NCBI GenBank assembly: GCA_963728825.1 | Contig: CAVSLA010000006.1 | Coordinates: 186,001 to 250,000, forward strand | Direction: 5' to 3' | DNA length: 64,000 nt | Origin: CAVREM01 sp963728825 | GTDB lineage: Bacteria > Acidobacteriota > Vicinamibacteria > Vicinamibacterales > CAVVIG01 | In this document: in pieces, positions 49,881 through 58,725 of the stretch | Layout: each line of letters begins with the position of its first letter | Numbering within the stretch: the stretch's first letter is position 1 | Notes under the pieces: generated by a model | What the model was told of the DNA's origin: nothing | The model's input: only the letters and a program-made list of their open reading frames with translations | Databases searched by the model: none | Translations under genes and position numbers: made by a program

Positions 49881-52446
49881 ACAGCGCGTTGAACAACAAT
49901 CGAAACGTCGCGTGAGATTGACCGCGATGCTGGACGCGGAAGCCGAATAGGACCACGCGGCCGGCGCCCACCTTCGCTTCCACGACCGCCGACTGACCCG
50001 CGATCGCTTCCTCACCTTCGATCCAGCCACTCAGCAGGAGGTCTTTCATCCCGTAGATACCGACCGTCTGCGCGCCTCCGTAGGGCCGGTAGGCGGCGCT
50101 GAAGGCGAAGAATCCGGCGGTCTGCTGGGGCATCCCGTAGGCCAGTGGGTGCGCGGTGTCCAGCTCGATCCGGACGATCGATCCCGGACAGAAGAATTTC
50201 TCGCCAGCCTCCCGCGCCATGTCGCGAATCTCGAGATTGAGCGCGCTGATCGCGAGCTCACACGACGAATCGAGGCAGACGAGCGTGCCCCCCTCCTGAA
50301 CGAAGCTTTTCAGCGCGTCGATTCCGGCCTGACCGAGGCCGCCGGCATATTCAGGCGGCATGGTTTCGGGAGCATGTCCGGCCATGAGCCGTTCCGGCGA
50401 CCCGCTCGGAAGGATGATGGCGTCGAATTGTGTCCGCAGCCCTCCCGCCCGGATCTGCGCGTCCGTCAGGCTGGCAAACGAGAACTGATGTTTCTCGAGC
50501 AGCCAGCGCGTCCATCCCTCGTCGATGTTCTCGATCCAGGGCTTGTACAGTGCAACGCGCGCCCGGCCGACCGGTCGGGTGTTGGCGGGAGGTTTGCCGC
50601 GCAGGCTGTCGACCCGCAGCCCCAGCTCGCTCGCGATGCCGGCGACGACCGGCTCGATCCCTTTCATCGAGGTCACTGCGATCGAACCCGGTTCGTAGCG
50701 CACGCCGCCGACCGTCAATGTGGAAGTGATCCACGTCGGCGCTGCACCGGCGGCGACCAGACGATTGACGGCGATCGCGCCACCGTTCCCGCGGCCATCT
50801 ATCAGGTAATAGTCCGAGCGGCGCTCGCCCCACACGTTGGCCGGCGGCACGACGGCGGATTGCAGTCGCGACATCGGCGGCGGCTCGAAGTAGCGTTCGA
50901 TGGTGAGTACCTCGACGCCCATCTGCGCAGGCAGCGTCCACCCCGCCACATCGTAAGGACGGTCGTATGAGCCACCCGGGCCGGTGCGCCGGCCCGGATA
51001 GCGCTGCCGCTCGAGCAGCGTCTTGACGTAAGCGCGGAATGGCTGCGCCATCAGGATGATGTCGGTGCCGGCCGGGTAGGGCTCGCCGTCGGCGCGAAAC
51101 GGTTCGAGCGCGCGCTGCACCTCGACCCCCCCCTGGATGAGCAGCTCCTCCAGCTTCGCCGTGGCCAGGGCGTCGCGCTGCTCGGGCAGGATCAAGAACG
51201 CGAACGGCCCGCCGCGGCGGCCCGCCTCGACCGCGCGCCGTCCCATGTCATAGAAGTTCTGAACGATGGTCTCGCGATAGGCGGAGACGGCGTGCAGCAG
51301 CCCGCGAACCGCCGTCAGGTCGTACTCGACGATGTGGCGGAGCGTCCAGTCGCCTCCCGGCCACGGATCGGGGAAGTTGATCTGCGGCCGGTAGTCCGGC
51401 AGCCCTTTCTGACCTCCGCGCAGTTCCGCTGCCGGGATCGAAACCGGCGTCGCCACTTTGGCGGTCGCGACCTCGGTCAGCAGACAGACCACGTTGTGGC
51501 CGAGCGGTGCCGAGTCTTCGTAGCCGGGCCAGTAATAGTCGTACATGGCGTTGGACACGACGCCGCTTCTGCCGTCGCGCTGCAGCTCCAGCGCCATCGC
51601 ACTGCCGAGCAGCCCTGCCGTCCGCCAGATCAGCGGGTCGTAGTTCGCATCGATCGGGTCGACGTTCGGCGGCACGAAGAACCGCGGACCGTTGGCTCCC
51701 ATCTGATGCATCGTCAGGAACACCTGCGGATGCCACTGCGTGTAGAAGAACCGCGCCAGGTTGCGGTTTTCCACCATGTTCATCATGAACGCATCGCGAT
51801 TGATGTCGTGGCCCGCGTACTTGTGGTACAGCCACGGCATCGGCCCACCTTCATAGGCTGTGCCCTTGTGTTTCTCGTACCAGTCGACCACCAGCCGATG
51901 ACCGTCGGGGTTCAGCGACGGAATCAGAATGACGACGACGTTCTGCAGGACGGTCAGGATTGCGGGATCGGTGGATGTGGCCAGCGTGTGGAGCAGCTCG
52001 CTCGATGCCTGCGTGCCGCCGACTTCAGTGGCGTGAATTCCAGCTCCGATGGCGACGACGGCTTTGTGAGAGGCCGCCAGTGTCCGGGCATCCTCCTGCG
52101 GCAGGGTACGAGGATCGGCCAGCCGCTGATTGGTCGCCCTGATCTTGGCAAGATTCTGGATGTTCTCTGGTGACGTGACGACGGCTGCGATCGTCCGGTT
52201 GCCTTCGGTGGTGGGACCGATATCGACGAGCTCGACGCGGTCCGACGCGGCGGCGATCAACTCGAAGTAGCGTTCGATGGCGACCGCGGACGCCAGCTGA
52301 CGATCCGCCCCCATCCGGAAGCCGAAATGGGCTTCAGGGGTGGCGACGGGCGCCGCGATCTGCGCAGCGGCCGATGCGCAGAGGACCACGATCGCGGCTG
52401 AAAACGCCAGCGCGAGTGTATGACTGGTGTGATGTGATCGGGACAC
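49840..52446 (-). CDS. M14 family zinc carboxypeptidase, second secreted form
   Basis: An 868-residue relative of the 12946-15831 peptidase. After a signal peptide (TLALAFSAAIVVLCASAAAQ) the M14 domain shows GAGIHATEVGGTQASSELLH (zinc His and Glu), PSLNPDGHRLV and the later His of HPQVFLTMHQMGANGPRF. A glutamine-amidotransferase-like C-terminal domain contains FVQEGGTLVCLDSSCELAI. The GTG at 52446 was chosen because it begins the signal peptide and lies 8 nt after TATCAT; a TTG at 52464 is the alternative. Probable extracytoplasmic peptide degradation. Confidence 0.85.
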   Translation of the reverse strand: MSRSHHTSHTLALAFSAAIVVLCASAAAQIAAPVATPEAHFGFRMGADRQLASAVAIERYFELIAAASDRVELVDIGPTTEGNRTIAAVVTSPENIQNLAKIRATNQRLADPRTLPQEDARTLAASHKAVVAIGAGIHATEVGGTQASSELLHTLATSTDPAILTVLQNVVVILIPSLNPDGHRLVVDWYEKHKGTAYEGGPMPWLYHKYAGHDINRDAFMMNMVENRNLARFFYTQWHPQVFLTMHQMGANGPRFFVPPNVDPIDANYDPLIWRTAGLLGSAMALELQRDGRSGVVSNAMYDYYWPGYEDSAPLGHNVVCLLTEVATAKVATPVSIPAAELRGGQKGLPDYRPQINFPDPWPGGDWTLRHIVEYDLTAVRGLLHAVSAYRETIVQNFYDMGRRAVEAGRRGGPFAFLILPEQRDALATAKLEELLIQGGVEVQRALEPFRADGEPYPAGTDIILMAQPFRAYVKTLLERQRYPGRRTGPGGSYDRPYDVAGWTLPAQMGVEVLTIERYFEPPPMSRLQSAVVPPANVWGERRSDYYLIDGRGNGGAIAVNRLVAAGAAPTWITSTLTVGGVRYEPGSIAVTSMKGIEPVVAGIASELGLRVDSLRGKPPANTRPVGRARVALYKPWIENIDEGWTRWLLEKHQFSFASLTDAQIRAGGLRTQFDAIILPSGSPERLMAGHAPETMPPEYAGGLGQAGIDALKSFVQEGGTLVCLDSSCELAISALNLEIRDMAREAGEKFFCPGSIVRIELDTAHPLAYGMPQQTAGFFAFSAAYRPYGGAQTVGIYGMKDLLLSGWIEGEEAIAGQSAVVEAKVGAGRVVLFGFRVQHRGQSHATFRLLFNALFTTATAEPPARSR

Positions 52447-52454
52447 GCGCCCGC

Positions 52455-52460
52455 ATGATA
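52455..52460 (-). promoter_or_regulatory. Probable -10 box (TATCAT) of the second M14 gene
   Basis: On the minus strand TATCAT is followed by 8 nt and the GTG at 52446. It supports both the chosen start and leaderless transcription. Confidence 0.4.
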
Positions 52461-52488
52461 ACAAAAGGGGCGCCCACGCCGCGGCAGT

Positions 52489-53709
52489 TCAGGCCGCGTC
52501 GTCGCTCATCTGATCGAGCTTGGCCAGCAGCGCCGCGAAGCCGCACTGCTCGGGATCGAACGTGCGCCATTCGGTCTGCGGCTGGATGGCCTTGCCTTTC
52601 TTCTTCGGCCGGGATGGTTCAGCTGCTTGAGCGGGATCCGCAGCGGCGGTGCGGTTTACCTGCGAGGCTTTTGTCACACCGCCCTCGATGTGCGGCCATG
52701 CGGTGGCACCGACCAGCGGCATGTACAGTTCGCTGTCGGCCTGTGACTCGCCGCCGGGTCGATTCGGTTCATCCTCCGGGGCGGGTTGGTCCGAGGTGAT
52801 GACTTCGAGCGCCTGCTCGAACTCCGCGAGGACGTCGTCGCGGTGGCGCTTTACCTCTTCGCGTCCATCGCGAGCGTTCTGGACCAGCTCCTGCCGTGGC
52901 TGTCCGGCCTGCTCGAACTGCCCTGCGAGCTCGTCGACGAACCGTTGCAGATCGATCGGTTCGGAAGTGAGCTCAAGGCTGGTCGCTTCGTCATCGTCGG
53001 TCTGCCGAGCGCTCCGACCCCTTGCGTCCTCGGCTCCGTCTGCGTCCTCCTCCCCGAGGGCGATCTCCGACCACGGTTCGCTCTCGGCTTCGTCCCCCGC
53101 GGATGACGAGGTTTCGTAGGGTGCCGCATCCACCGGCTCCGGCAGCACGGCCTCGACTTCGAAATAGACGGGCGTGTAGGCGGGCGTCTGTGCCTCGGAA
53201 CGATCGGGGGTCCAGGTGGGCGCGGCCGGGGGCGCTGGTGGCGTCGGTCGGTGTTCGGAGACCGGCGGTGCCGCCGCGATCGCGAGATCCTCGGCGGCGG
53301 TGCGGCGCTCTTCGGCGGCGTGGTCGAGGTATTCCCGGATCTGCGTGGCGAACATGTCCGGATCGCAGCCATCGGGCGCCGCGTCGTCTTTGCCGCGGCC
53401 AGTCAGGCGCGAGAACAGTCCGCCGCCGTCGCTCGAACGTGACGAAAAAGCCAGTACCGGAATGACCAGGGTCTGCACGTTCCTGCCCGCGGCGTCACTG
53501 TCGCGCAGCCAGTCCGCCAGCGCCGCATCGTCTTTCGGCGAGAGCAGCAGCGAGGTCAGAATCAGGTCGGGGATCCGTCCGGCGAGGGCTTCGATGGCGT
53601 GTTCGGTGCTGTCGGCCGACACGAGCTCCGCATGAAGTTTGTTTTTCGCGAGCGCCGCAATCTTGGAAGCCTGCCTGCGGTCTGGTTCGATGGCGAGAAT
53701 CAGCGGCAT
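52489..53709 (-). CDS. Receiver-like protein with long disordered region beside the Tad locus
   Basis: A 406-residue protein. The first ~125 residues resemble a CheY-type receiver (LILAIEPDRRQASKIAALAK, DLILTSLLLSPKDDAALADW) that has lost the standard Asp-and-Lys pattern in part. Residues about 150-350 are Pro/Glu/Asp-rich and likely disordered. A short conserved-looking C-terminal strip follows (EWRTFDPEQCGFAALLAKLD). It is divergent from the Tad genes and immediately follows a small membrane protein. It may be a scaffold or regulator of pilus assembly; not a recognised family beyond the receiver fold. Confidence 0.68.
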   Translation of the reverse strand: MPLILAIEPDRRQASKIAALAKNKLHAELVSADSTEHAIEALAGRIPDLILTSLLLSPKDDAALADWLRDSDAAGRNVQTLVIPVLAFSSRSSDGGGLFSRLTGRGKDDAAPDGCDPDMFATQIREYLDHAAEERRTAAEDLAIAAAPPVSEHRPTPPAPPAAPTWTPDRSEAQTPAYTPVYFEVEAVLPEPVDAAPYETSSSAGDEAESEPWSEIALGEEDADGAEDARGRSARQTDDDEATSLELTSEPIDLQRFVDELAGQFEQAGQPRQELVQNARDGREEVKRHRDDVLAEFEQALEVITSDQPAPEDEPNRPGGESQADSELYMPLVGATAWPHIEGGVTKASQVNRTAAADPAQAAEPSRPKKKGKAIQPQTEWRTFDPEQCGFAALLAKLDQMSDDAA

Positions 53710-53710
53710 G

Positions 53711-53989
53711 TCACGTTCGCGTCATCCACACCACGAGGACGAGGGCGGCGACTGAAAAGATGAACAGCGGAGCGTTTTCGACGCTCTGGTCGACGACCGC
53801 CTGCCAGGTGACGGCGAGCAGCTGCTGGAATTCATTCTTGACCGTGACGATTTCGCCGGTAGGCGGGTTGCCGCTGAAGACGCGCGCCAGCTGCAGGCGC
53901 ACGCGCTCGTCGACGGCGGCCAGGCCGAACAGCAGTCCGGCGATGCCGAGCAGCGCCGTGAAGCCGCCGAACATCGACGGTCTTCGCAT
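53711..53989 (-). CDS. Small two-span membrane protein upstream of the receiver-like gene
   Basis: A 92-residue protein starting at the ATG at 53989, which has AAGG 7 nt upstream; an in-frame ATG at 54004 is possible. Two membrane segments (GGFTALLGIAGLLFGLAAV and LFIFSVAALVLVVWM) flank a soluble segment (ERVRLQLARVFSGNPPTGE). The receiver-like gene starts 1 bp after its stop. No family recognised. Confidence 0.65.
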   Translation of the reverse strand: MRRPSMFGGFTALLGIAGLLFGLAAVDERVRLQLARVFSGNPPTGEIVTVKNEFQQLLAVTWQAVVDQSVENAPLFIFSVAALVLVVWMTRT

Positions 53990-54411
53990 CGTGGTGCCTT
54001 GCATGTGCAACGTCTCTTTATCGCAAGGCTTGTTCCGCATCGAAGCAGTGCGGTCCAACCACTTACAACTTCAGTCGTTTCTGCCACTTACTCCGCGCTC
54101 GCGACAGATCCGTTGGTCGTTGTTCCGTTTCGCCACAAGCGCGCGGCCCACGAAATTCGAAGCGACGCTTACGAATGTGCTCGGTAGTGTCGGCCCCTTC
54201 AGCCGTCCGCACCCCCCGCTCAACCCCAGCTGAAGCACGGGTAAACGGCCGGTCGAACAGGGGTTTGCGCCGGCCCCGCGTGGCACGACACGCCGCCGTG
54301 GCACAGCCGTTGCCCTACATGGGTCGTCCACCGATTCCGCGATTAACGCGTGATCGAAATTTCGTAATACGGACAGGCGCGTCAGAAATCGACGCGCGGG
54401 AGGATCCAGAA
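53990..54411. other. Divergent regulatory region of the Tad locus
   Basis: This 420-bp gap separates the small membrane protein gene (minus strand) from the first Flp pilin (plus strand). It contains the sigma-54 promoter at 54299-54313 and GC-rich inverted segments such as GCCGG (around 54248) with CCGGC (around 54270). No convincing gene was found in it; the open frame running into flp1 from 54175 lacks coding character. Confidence 0.6.
54299..54313 (+). promoter_or_regulatory. Sigma-54 promoter of the Flp/Tad locus
   Basis: TGGCAC-N5-TTGC with exactly 10 bp between GG and GC matches the -24/-12 consensus of RpoN promoters. The start point would be near 54325, leaving an untranslated leader of about 85 nt before flp1. 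This implies control by an enhancer-binding protein encoded elsewhere. Confidence 0.75.
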
Positions 54412-54591
54412 ATGTATCTGATCAATCGACTGCGCGCCCTCGTGCGCGACGACTCCGGCCAGGACCTGATCGAGTACGCGTTGCTCGCGGCGCTCATCGC
54501 GCTCGCGTCGGTGCTCGCGATCACGGCCGCCGGCGACCAGGTCAACCTGGTGTGGCAGCAGATCGTCGGAATGCTGACGAACGCCATCTAG
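54412..54591 (+). CDS. flp: Flp-type pilin 1
   Basis: A 59-residue prepilin. The processing motif is DDSGQDLIEYALLAALIAL: cleavage after Gly leaves a mature protein with Glu at position 5 followed by Tyr, the Flp hallmark. The hydrophobic helix runs through LIALASVLAITAA. A GGGAGG site lies 8 bp before the ATG at 54412. It is the major structural subunit of the Tad pilus and the first gene of the operon. Closely similar to the next gene. Confidence 0.93.
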   Translation: MYLINRLRALVRDDSGQDLIEYALLAALIALASVLAITAAGDQVNLVWQQIVGMLTNAI

Positions 54592-54668
54592 TCGACGAAC
54601 AGACAGGGTGTGGGGTGGGCAGATGCCCACCTCACGCACGTCAAGCGGTTGTGAAAGTGGTGACGCCA

Positions 54669-54878
54669 ATGACACTCCGGATGCTGCGGACGAATGGATT
54701 CGATGGCCTGCGCGCGCTCGTCCACGACGAGTCGGGCCAGGACCTGATCGAGTACGTGATGCTCGTGGCGCTGCTGGCGTTGGGGACCCTGGTCGCGACG
54801 CAGACGATGGCGGGCGCCGTAATCGACACCTTCTGGCAGCGGATTGCCGGAATGCTCGCCGGCCTCCTGTTGGCATAG
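54669..54878 (+). CDS. flp: Flp-type pilin 2
   Basis: A 69-residue prepilin from the ATG at 54669, similar to flp1. The processing site is DESGQDLIEYVMLVALLAL, and the C-terminal tail AGAVIDTFWQRIAGMLAGLL parallels flp1. Its leader is slightly longer (MTLRMLRTNGFDGLRALVH). Possibly starts at a GTG a few codons upstream. Tandem duplication of flp is common; this copy may be a minor pilin. Confidence 0.9.
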   Translation: MTLRMLRTNGFDGLRALVHDESGQDLIEYVMLVALLALGTLVATQTMAGAVIDTFWQRIAGMLAGLLLA

Positions 54879-54893
54879 GGCGATTGAATCAGC

Positions 54894-55406
54894 ATGTTTG
54901 AAGGATTGAACCTCCCAGTCGTCACGGCAGTCGCGGGCAGCGGCGCGGCCAGCGCTCTCATCGACCTGAGAACGCGGCGGGTGCCGAACCCGTTGACGCT
55001 TGGCATCGCCGTCACCGGCCTGGCGCTCGCCGCCACCCGGTGGAGCGGTCTCAGCGTGACGAGCGCCGCGCTCGGCTTGGCGGTCGGCATCCTGCTGATG
55101 CTGCCTGCCTACGTGTTCGGCGCGATGGGCGGAGGAGATTTGAAGCTGTTCGCGGCGCTCGGCACCTTGCTCGGCCCGGCGGCGACGGTGGCGGCGTTTC
55201 TCTACACGCTGATTCTCGGAGGGCTGCTCGCGGTGGTCGTGGCGATGCAGCGCCGCCGGCTGCGTGACGCCGTGCTGAACACCGCCGTGCTGGTCGGCAC
55301 TGCCGGAGCGAACGCGGCGCTGATCGAACACCCGACGACCAACAACCGGTTCGCGTACGCGCCAGCGATTGCCCTCGGCACGCTGGCGGCGGCGCTGGGA
55401 ATCTGA
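54894..55406 (+). CDS. cpaA: Prepilin peptidase (CpaA/TadV)
   Basis: A 170-residue aspartic prepilin peptidase of the A24 family, without the long N-terminal methylase domain, as usual for Tad systems. The two catalytic Asp residues are in LIDLRTRRVPNPLT and MGGGDLKLFAALG (GxGD motif). About six membrane helices. It removes the leader of the Flp prepilins at the cytoplasmic face. It lies 15 bp after flp2 and 1 bp before tadE. Confidence 0.93.
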   Translation: MFEGLNLPVVTAVAGSGAASALIDLRTRRVPNPLTLGIAVTGLALAATRWSGLSVTSAALGLAVGILLMLPAYVFGAMGGGDLKLFAALGTLLGPAATVAAFLYTLILGGLLAVVVAMQRRRLRDAVLNTAVLVGTAGANAALIEHPTTNNRFAYAPAIALGTLAAALGI

Positions 55407-55407
55407 C

Positions 55408-55869
55408 ATGAGCAAACCTTCTTCGATCCTCAGACGATTCGCCGGCGCGCGTGGCCAGGCGCTGATTGAAACGGCGCTGACGCTGCCGATCGTGCTGGTC
55501 ATCTCGATCAGCATCTTCGAGTTCGGCCGCGCCCTGCAGGTCTGGCAGCTGCTGACCAACGCCGCCCGCGAGGGCGCGCGCGTCGCCGTGCTGCCGGGCT
55601 CGACCACTGCCACCACCCAGGCTCGTGTCCTCGAGTACATGGCCGCCGGCGGCCTCGAGCACCGAGAGCTCAACCAGATCACCGTCAATTCCGGCGCCGA
55701 GATCGACATGGGCGGTACGCCGGTCAGCGCGTCGCAAATCACCATCGACTATCCGTACACGTTCATGGTGTTGAACCCGATCATGCAACTGATCGCGCCG
55801 GGGTCGGAGGTGGGCGCGCCGATCACGATGACGGCCACCGCGCTCATGCGCAACGAATCGCCGAACTAA
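55408..55869 (+). CDS. tadE: TadE-like pseudopilin
   Basis: A 153-residue protein with a TadE-like N-terminus: a basic start (ILRRFAGARGQALIETALTL) then one membrane helix (LPIVLVISISIFEFGRALQV) and a C-terminal globular domain. TadE pseudopilins are processed by the prepilin peptidase and form part of the assembly base. The ATG at 55408 starts this conserved part. Confidence 0.88.
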   Translation: MSKPSSILRRFAGARGQALIETALTLPIVLVISISIFEFGRALQVWQLLTNAAREGARVAVLPGSTTATTQARVLEYMAAGGLEHRELNQITVNSGAEIDMGGTPVSASQITIDYPYTFMVLNPIMQLIAPGSEVGAPITMTATALMRNESPN

Positions 55870-55895
55870 CGAATCGTCGAACTGAAGGGGAATTT

Positions 55896-56747
55896 ATGGC
55901 CCGCATGCGTGTGTTTCTGGTGCTCTTGCTGGCGGTCACCGCGGGTGGCGCGCTGGCATACGGCACGTATAACTACGTTCAAAGCTCGCCGCAGACCACG
56001 ACGGTTGCCGTGCCGAGCCGTCCGGTCGTCGTCGCGGCGACCGATCTCCAGCTCGGCGCGGAGCTGACGGCCGATGACGTGCGCGTCATCGAATGGCCGG
56101 CCAGCGCCGTTCCGGCCGAGGCGATCAGCGATCCGAAGGAAGTGGTGGGCCGCGGCGTCGTGATGCCCATCATCCAGTACGAGCCGATCCTGCCGCTCAA
56201 GCTGGCATCCAAGGAAGCGGGCGCCGGCCTGCCGCCGGTGATTCCGCCGGGGCTGCGGGCCGTCTCGGTGCGCGTCAACGAGGTCATCGGCGTCGCCGGC
56301 TACGTCGTGCCCGGCACCCGCGTTGACGTGCTGACCACGATCAATCCCGGCCAGCAGACGCAGACGATGACCTCGAAGGTCATCCTGACCGACGTGCAGG
56401 TGCTCGCCGCCGGCACCAAGATCGACAACACGACCGACAAGGACAAGCCGGTGCCGGTCAGCGTCGTCACGCTGCTCGTCAACCCGGATGAAGCCGAGCG
56501 TCTGACGCTCGCCGCCAGCGAGGGCAAGATTCAGCTCGCGCTGCGCAATCCGCTCGATCGGAGCGCGCCCGCCACGCGTGGCGTGCGTCCGGCGATTCTG
56601 CTCGGTAGCGAACCCGCCATGCGCGTCGTCCCCTCACCGCGCGCTGCTGCCTCTGTGGCCCGTGCCCTTCCTGTTCCAACGGAAGTGGCCGCACCCACAG
56701 TCGAAATCATCCGCGGAGACAAGCGCGCGCACGAGGTTGTGCGCTAA
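55896..56747 (+). CDS. cpaB: Flp pilus assembly protein CpaB (RcpC)
   Basis: A 283-residue periplasmic protein with an N-terminal anchor (VFLVLLLAVTAGGALAYGTY) and a SAF domain (VVVAATDLQLGAELTADDVR, RGVVMPIIQYEPILPLKLAS). The CpaB/RcpC region that follows is GLRAVSVRVNEVIGVAGYV and VPGTRVDVLTTINPG. It links the inner-membrane machine to the secretin. An AAGGGG site precedes the ATG. It lies 15 bp before cpaC. Confidence 0.93.
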   Translation: MARMRVFLVLLLAVTAGGALAYGTYNYVQSSPQTTTVAVPSRPVVVAATDLQLGAELTADDVRVIEWPASAVPAEAISDPKEVVGRGVVMPIIQYEPILPLKLASKEAGAGLPPVIPPGLRAVSVRVNEVIGVAGYVVPGTRVDVLTTINPGQQTQTMTSKVILTDVQVLAAGTKIDNTTDKDKPVPVSVVTLLVNPDEAERLTLAASEGKIQLALRNPLDRSAPATRGVRPAILLGSEPAMRVVPSPRAAASVARALPVPTEVAAPTVEIIRGDKRAHEVVR

Positions 56748-56762
56748 GCAGGAGCCACTGAC

Positions 56763-58706
56763 ATGAGCAGTCGTCATAAATTCGTCTGGACCGGCGCAGG
56801 AATCCTGCTGGTCGCACTCGCCCAGAGCGGTTCGATTGTCTGGGCCCAGAATCCGGTGCTCTCGGCGAGCGCCGTCGCCGCCCCGAACGCCGGCGCGGCG
56901 GTCGACGCCGAGCCCAACGCGGTGCGCCTTCTCGTCGGCCGCTCGACGGTCCTCGACGTCGGCACGCCGATCGCTCGCGTCTCGTTGACCAGCGCCGAAG
57001 TCGCCGACGCGCTCGTCACGTCGCCGAGCCAGTTGCTGATCAACGGCAAGATGCCCGGCACGATCTCGATGTTCGTGTGGGATCGCGCCGGCGCGCTGCG
57101 CCGCTACGAGCTGACCGTCCAGCGCGACCTGGCGCTGCTCGCGGAGCAGATGAAGAACCTGTTCCCGAACGAGGCGATCGCCGTGCACGCCAACGGCAAG
57201 AACGTGGTGTTGACCGGCAGCGTCTCGAACAAGGACATCATCGAGAAGGCGGTCAACGTGGCCGCCGGCTATGTCGACAAGAAGGAAGAAGTCACCACGC
57301 TGCTGCAGCTCGGCCAGGGTGCCGCGACCAATCAGGTCCTGCTCCGCGTCCGCTTCGCCGAAGTCAGCCGCAGCGCGCTGACCGAGCTCGGCGCGTCGTT
57401 TTTCACGAGCCCGACCGGCGTCGAGAACACCATCGGCCGTGTGACGACGCAGCAGTACGCCGCGCCGGGCTTCGAGCGCCTGGAGTGGACCAAGAACTCC
57501 TCTGAGTTCGGCAGCGACGTCACCAGCGCCAAGGGTGAATTCACCTTCAGCGACTTCCTGAACATCTTCCTGTTCAGCCAGAAGTACGACCTCGGCGCGA
57601 TGATTAAGGCCCTGTCGAACAAAGGGCTCTTCCAGAGCCTGGCCGAGCCGAACCTGGTCGCCGAGAGCGGCAAGGAAGCGAGCTTCCTGGCCGGCGGCGA
57701 GTTCCCGATTCCGATCGCGCAGGGCAGCGGCGCCAACATCGGCGTCAGCGTCAGTTTCAAGGAGTTCGGTGTCCGACTGAACTTCACCCCGACCGTCAAC
57801 GGCGACCGCGTCCACCTGAAGGTCCGGCCGGAAGTGAGCTCGCTCGACTTCAACAACTCGGTCGTGCTCAGCGGATTCCGGATCCCCGGCTTGACGACGC
57901 GCCGCACCGAGACCGAGCTGGAGCTGCAGAACGGTCAGACGTTCGCCATCGCCGGTCTGATGAACAACACGCTGCTGACCAGCCTGCAGAAGGTGCCCGG
58001 TCTGGGCGACATCCCGATTCTCGGCTACCTGTTCCGCAGCAAGGCAGCGCAGAAGAACCAGACCGAGCTGGTGGTGTTGATCACGCCGGAAATTCTGCCG
58101 AACAACTCACGCGGCGTGACTCCGAATTTGCCGCGCCTGCAGGAACGGTTCATGGAGCCGATGCCTGAGCGCAACACGCTGCCGCAGCCGCCGCCGCCGT
58201 TCCCGCCGCAGGCCGCCGTCCCCGGCGCCCAGGCCCCGGTGGCCGCCGCGACCGTGGCGGTGGGTGGTGCACCAGCGCAGAACCAGTCGGCGCAGTCCGC
58301 TGCCGCCGCCGTGTCAGCGCTGACGCCATCAGGTCCGCAAGTGGTTCAACCGGCCGCCGGTCAGCCGGCCGCTGCGACCGTCACGCCCTCCGCTGCCGCC
58401 CCGCCGCGTCAGCTGACGCAGCAGGAACAGAAGGAAATGGAGCAGCGCGCCCGTGCCGAGGCGCAGGCGTATGCCCGTGCGCAGGCCGTCGAAGGCCGGC
58501 GCATCGCCGAAGAGCGCGAGAAGCAGGAGAAGGCCGCGAAGGAACAGGCCAAGCGTGACGCCGAAGCCGGCAAGAAAGCGCAAGAGGCGGCGAAGAAGCA
58601 GGCCGAGATCGATCGCGAGCGACAGAAACAGATCGACCAGGCGGCGGCTCGCCTGAAGGCTGCCGAAGCGGCCTATCAGAGCGAGGTTGCCCGGCAGAAG
58701 CAGTAA
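56763..58706 (+). CDS. cpaC: Secretin CpaC (RcpA) with TolA-like C-terminal extension
   Basis: A 647-residue protein: signal peptide, an N-terminal domain (NAVRLLVGRSTVLDVG), a BON-like domain (NAVLTGSVSNKDII region, about 140-175) and a secretin domain (about 200-440) ending in VPGLGDIPILGYLFRSK. It forms the outer-membrane pore of the Tad pilus. Unusually it continues for about 190 residues: a Pro/Ala/Gln-rich linker (470-560), then a highly charged helix (AEAQAYARAQAVEGRRIAEE to the end) with a TolA-like composition. The extension is not part of standard CpaC. Confidence 0.92.
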   Translation: MSSRHKFVWTGAGILLVALAQSGSIVWAQNPVLSASAVAAPNAGAAVDAEPNAVRLLVGRSTVLDVGTPIARVSLTSAEVADALVTSPSQLLINGKMPGTISMFVWDRAGALRRYELTVQRDLALLAEQMKNLFPNEAIAVHANGKNVVLTGSVSNKDIIEKAVNVAAGYVDKKEEVTTLLQLGQGAATNQVLLRVRFAEVSRSALTELGASFFTSPTGVENTIGRVTTQQYAAPGFERLEWTKNSSEFGSDVTSAKGEFTFSDFLNIFLFSQKYDLGAMIKALSNKGLFQSLAEPNLVAESGKEASFLAGGEFPIPIAQGSGANIGVSVSFKEFGVRLNFTPTVNGDRVHLKVRPEVSSLDFNNSVVLSGFRIPGLTTRRTETELELQNGQTFAIAGLMNNTLLTSLQKVPGLGDIPILGYLFRSKAAQKNQTELVVLITPEILPNNSRGVTPNLPRLQERFMEPMPERNTLPQPPPPFPPQAAVPGAQAPVAAATVAVGGAPAQNQSAQSAAAAVSALTPSGPQVVQPAAGQPAAATVTPSAAAPPRQLTQQEQKEMEQRARAEAQAYARAQAVEGRRIAEEREKQEKAAKEQAKRDAEAGKKAQEAAKKQAEIDRERQKQIDQAAARLKAAEAAYQSEVARQKQ

Positions 58707-58725
58707 AGCGTCGGCCGATTACCTA

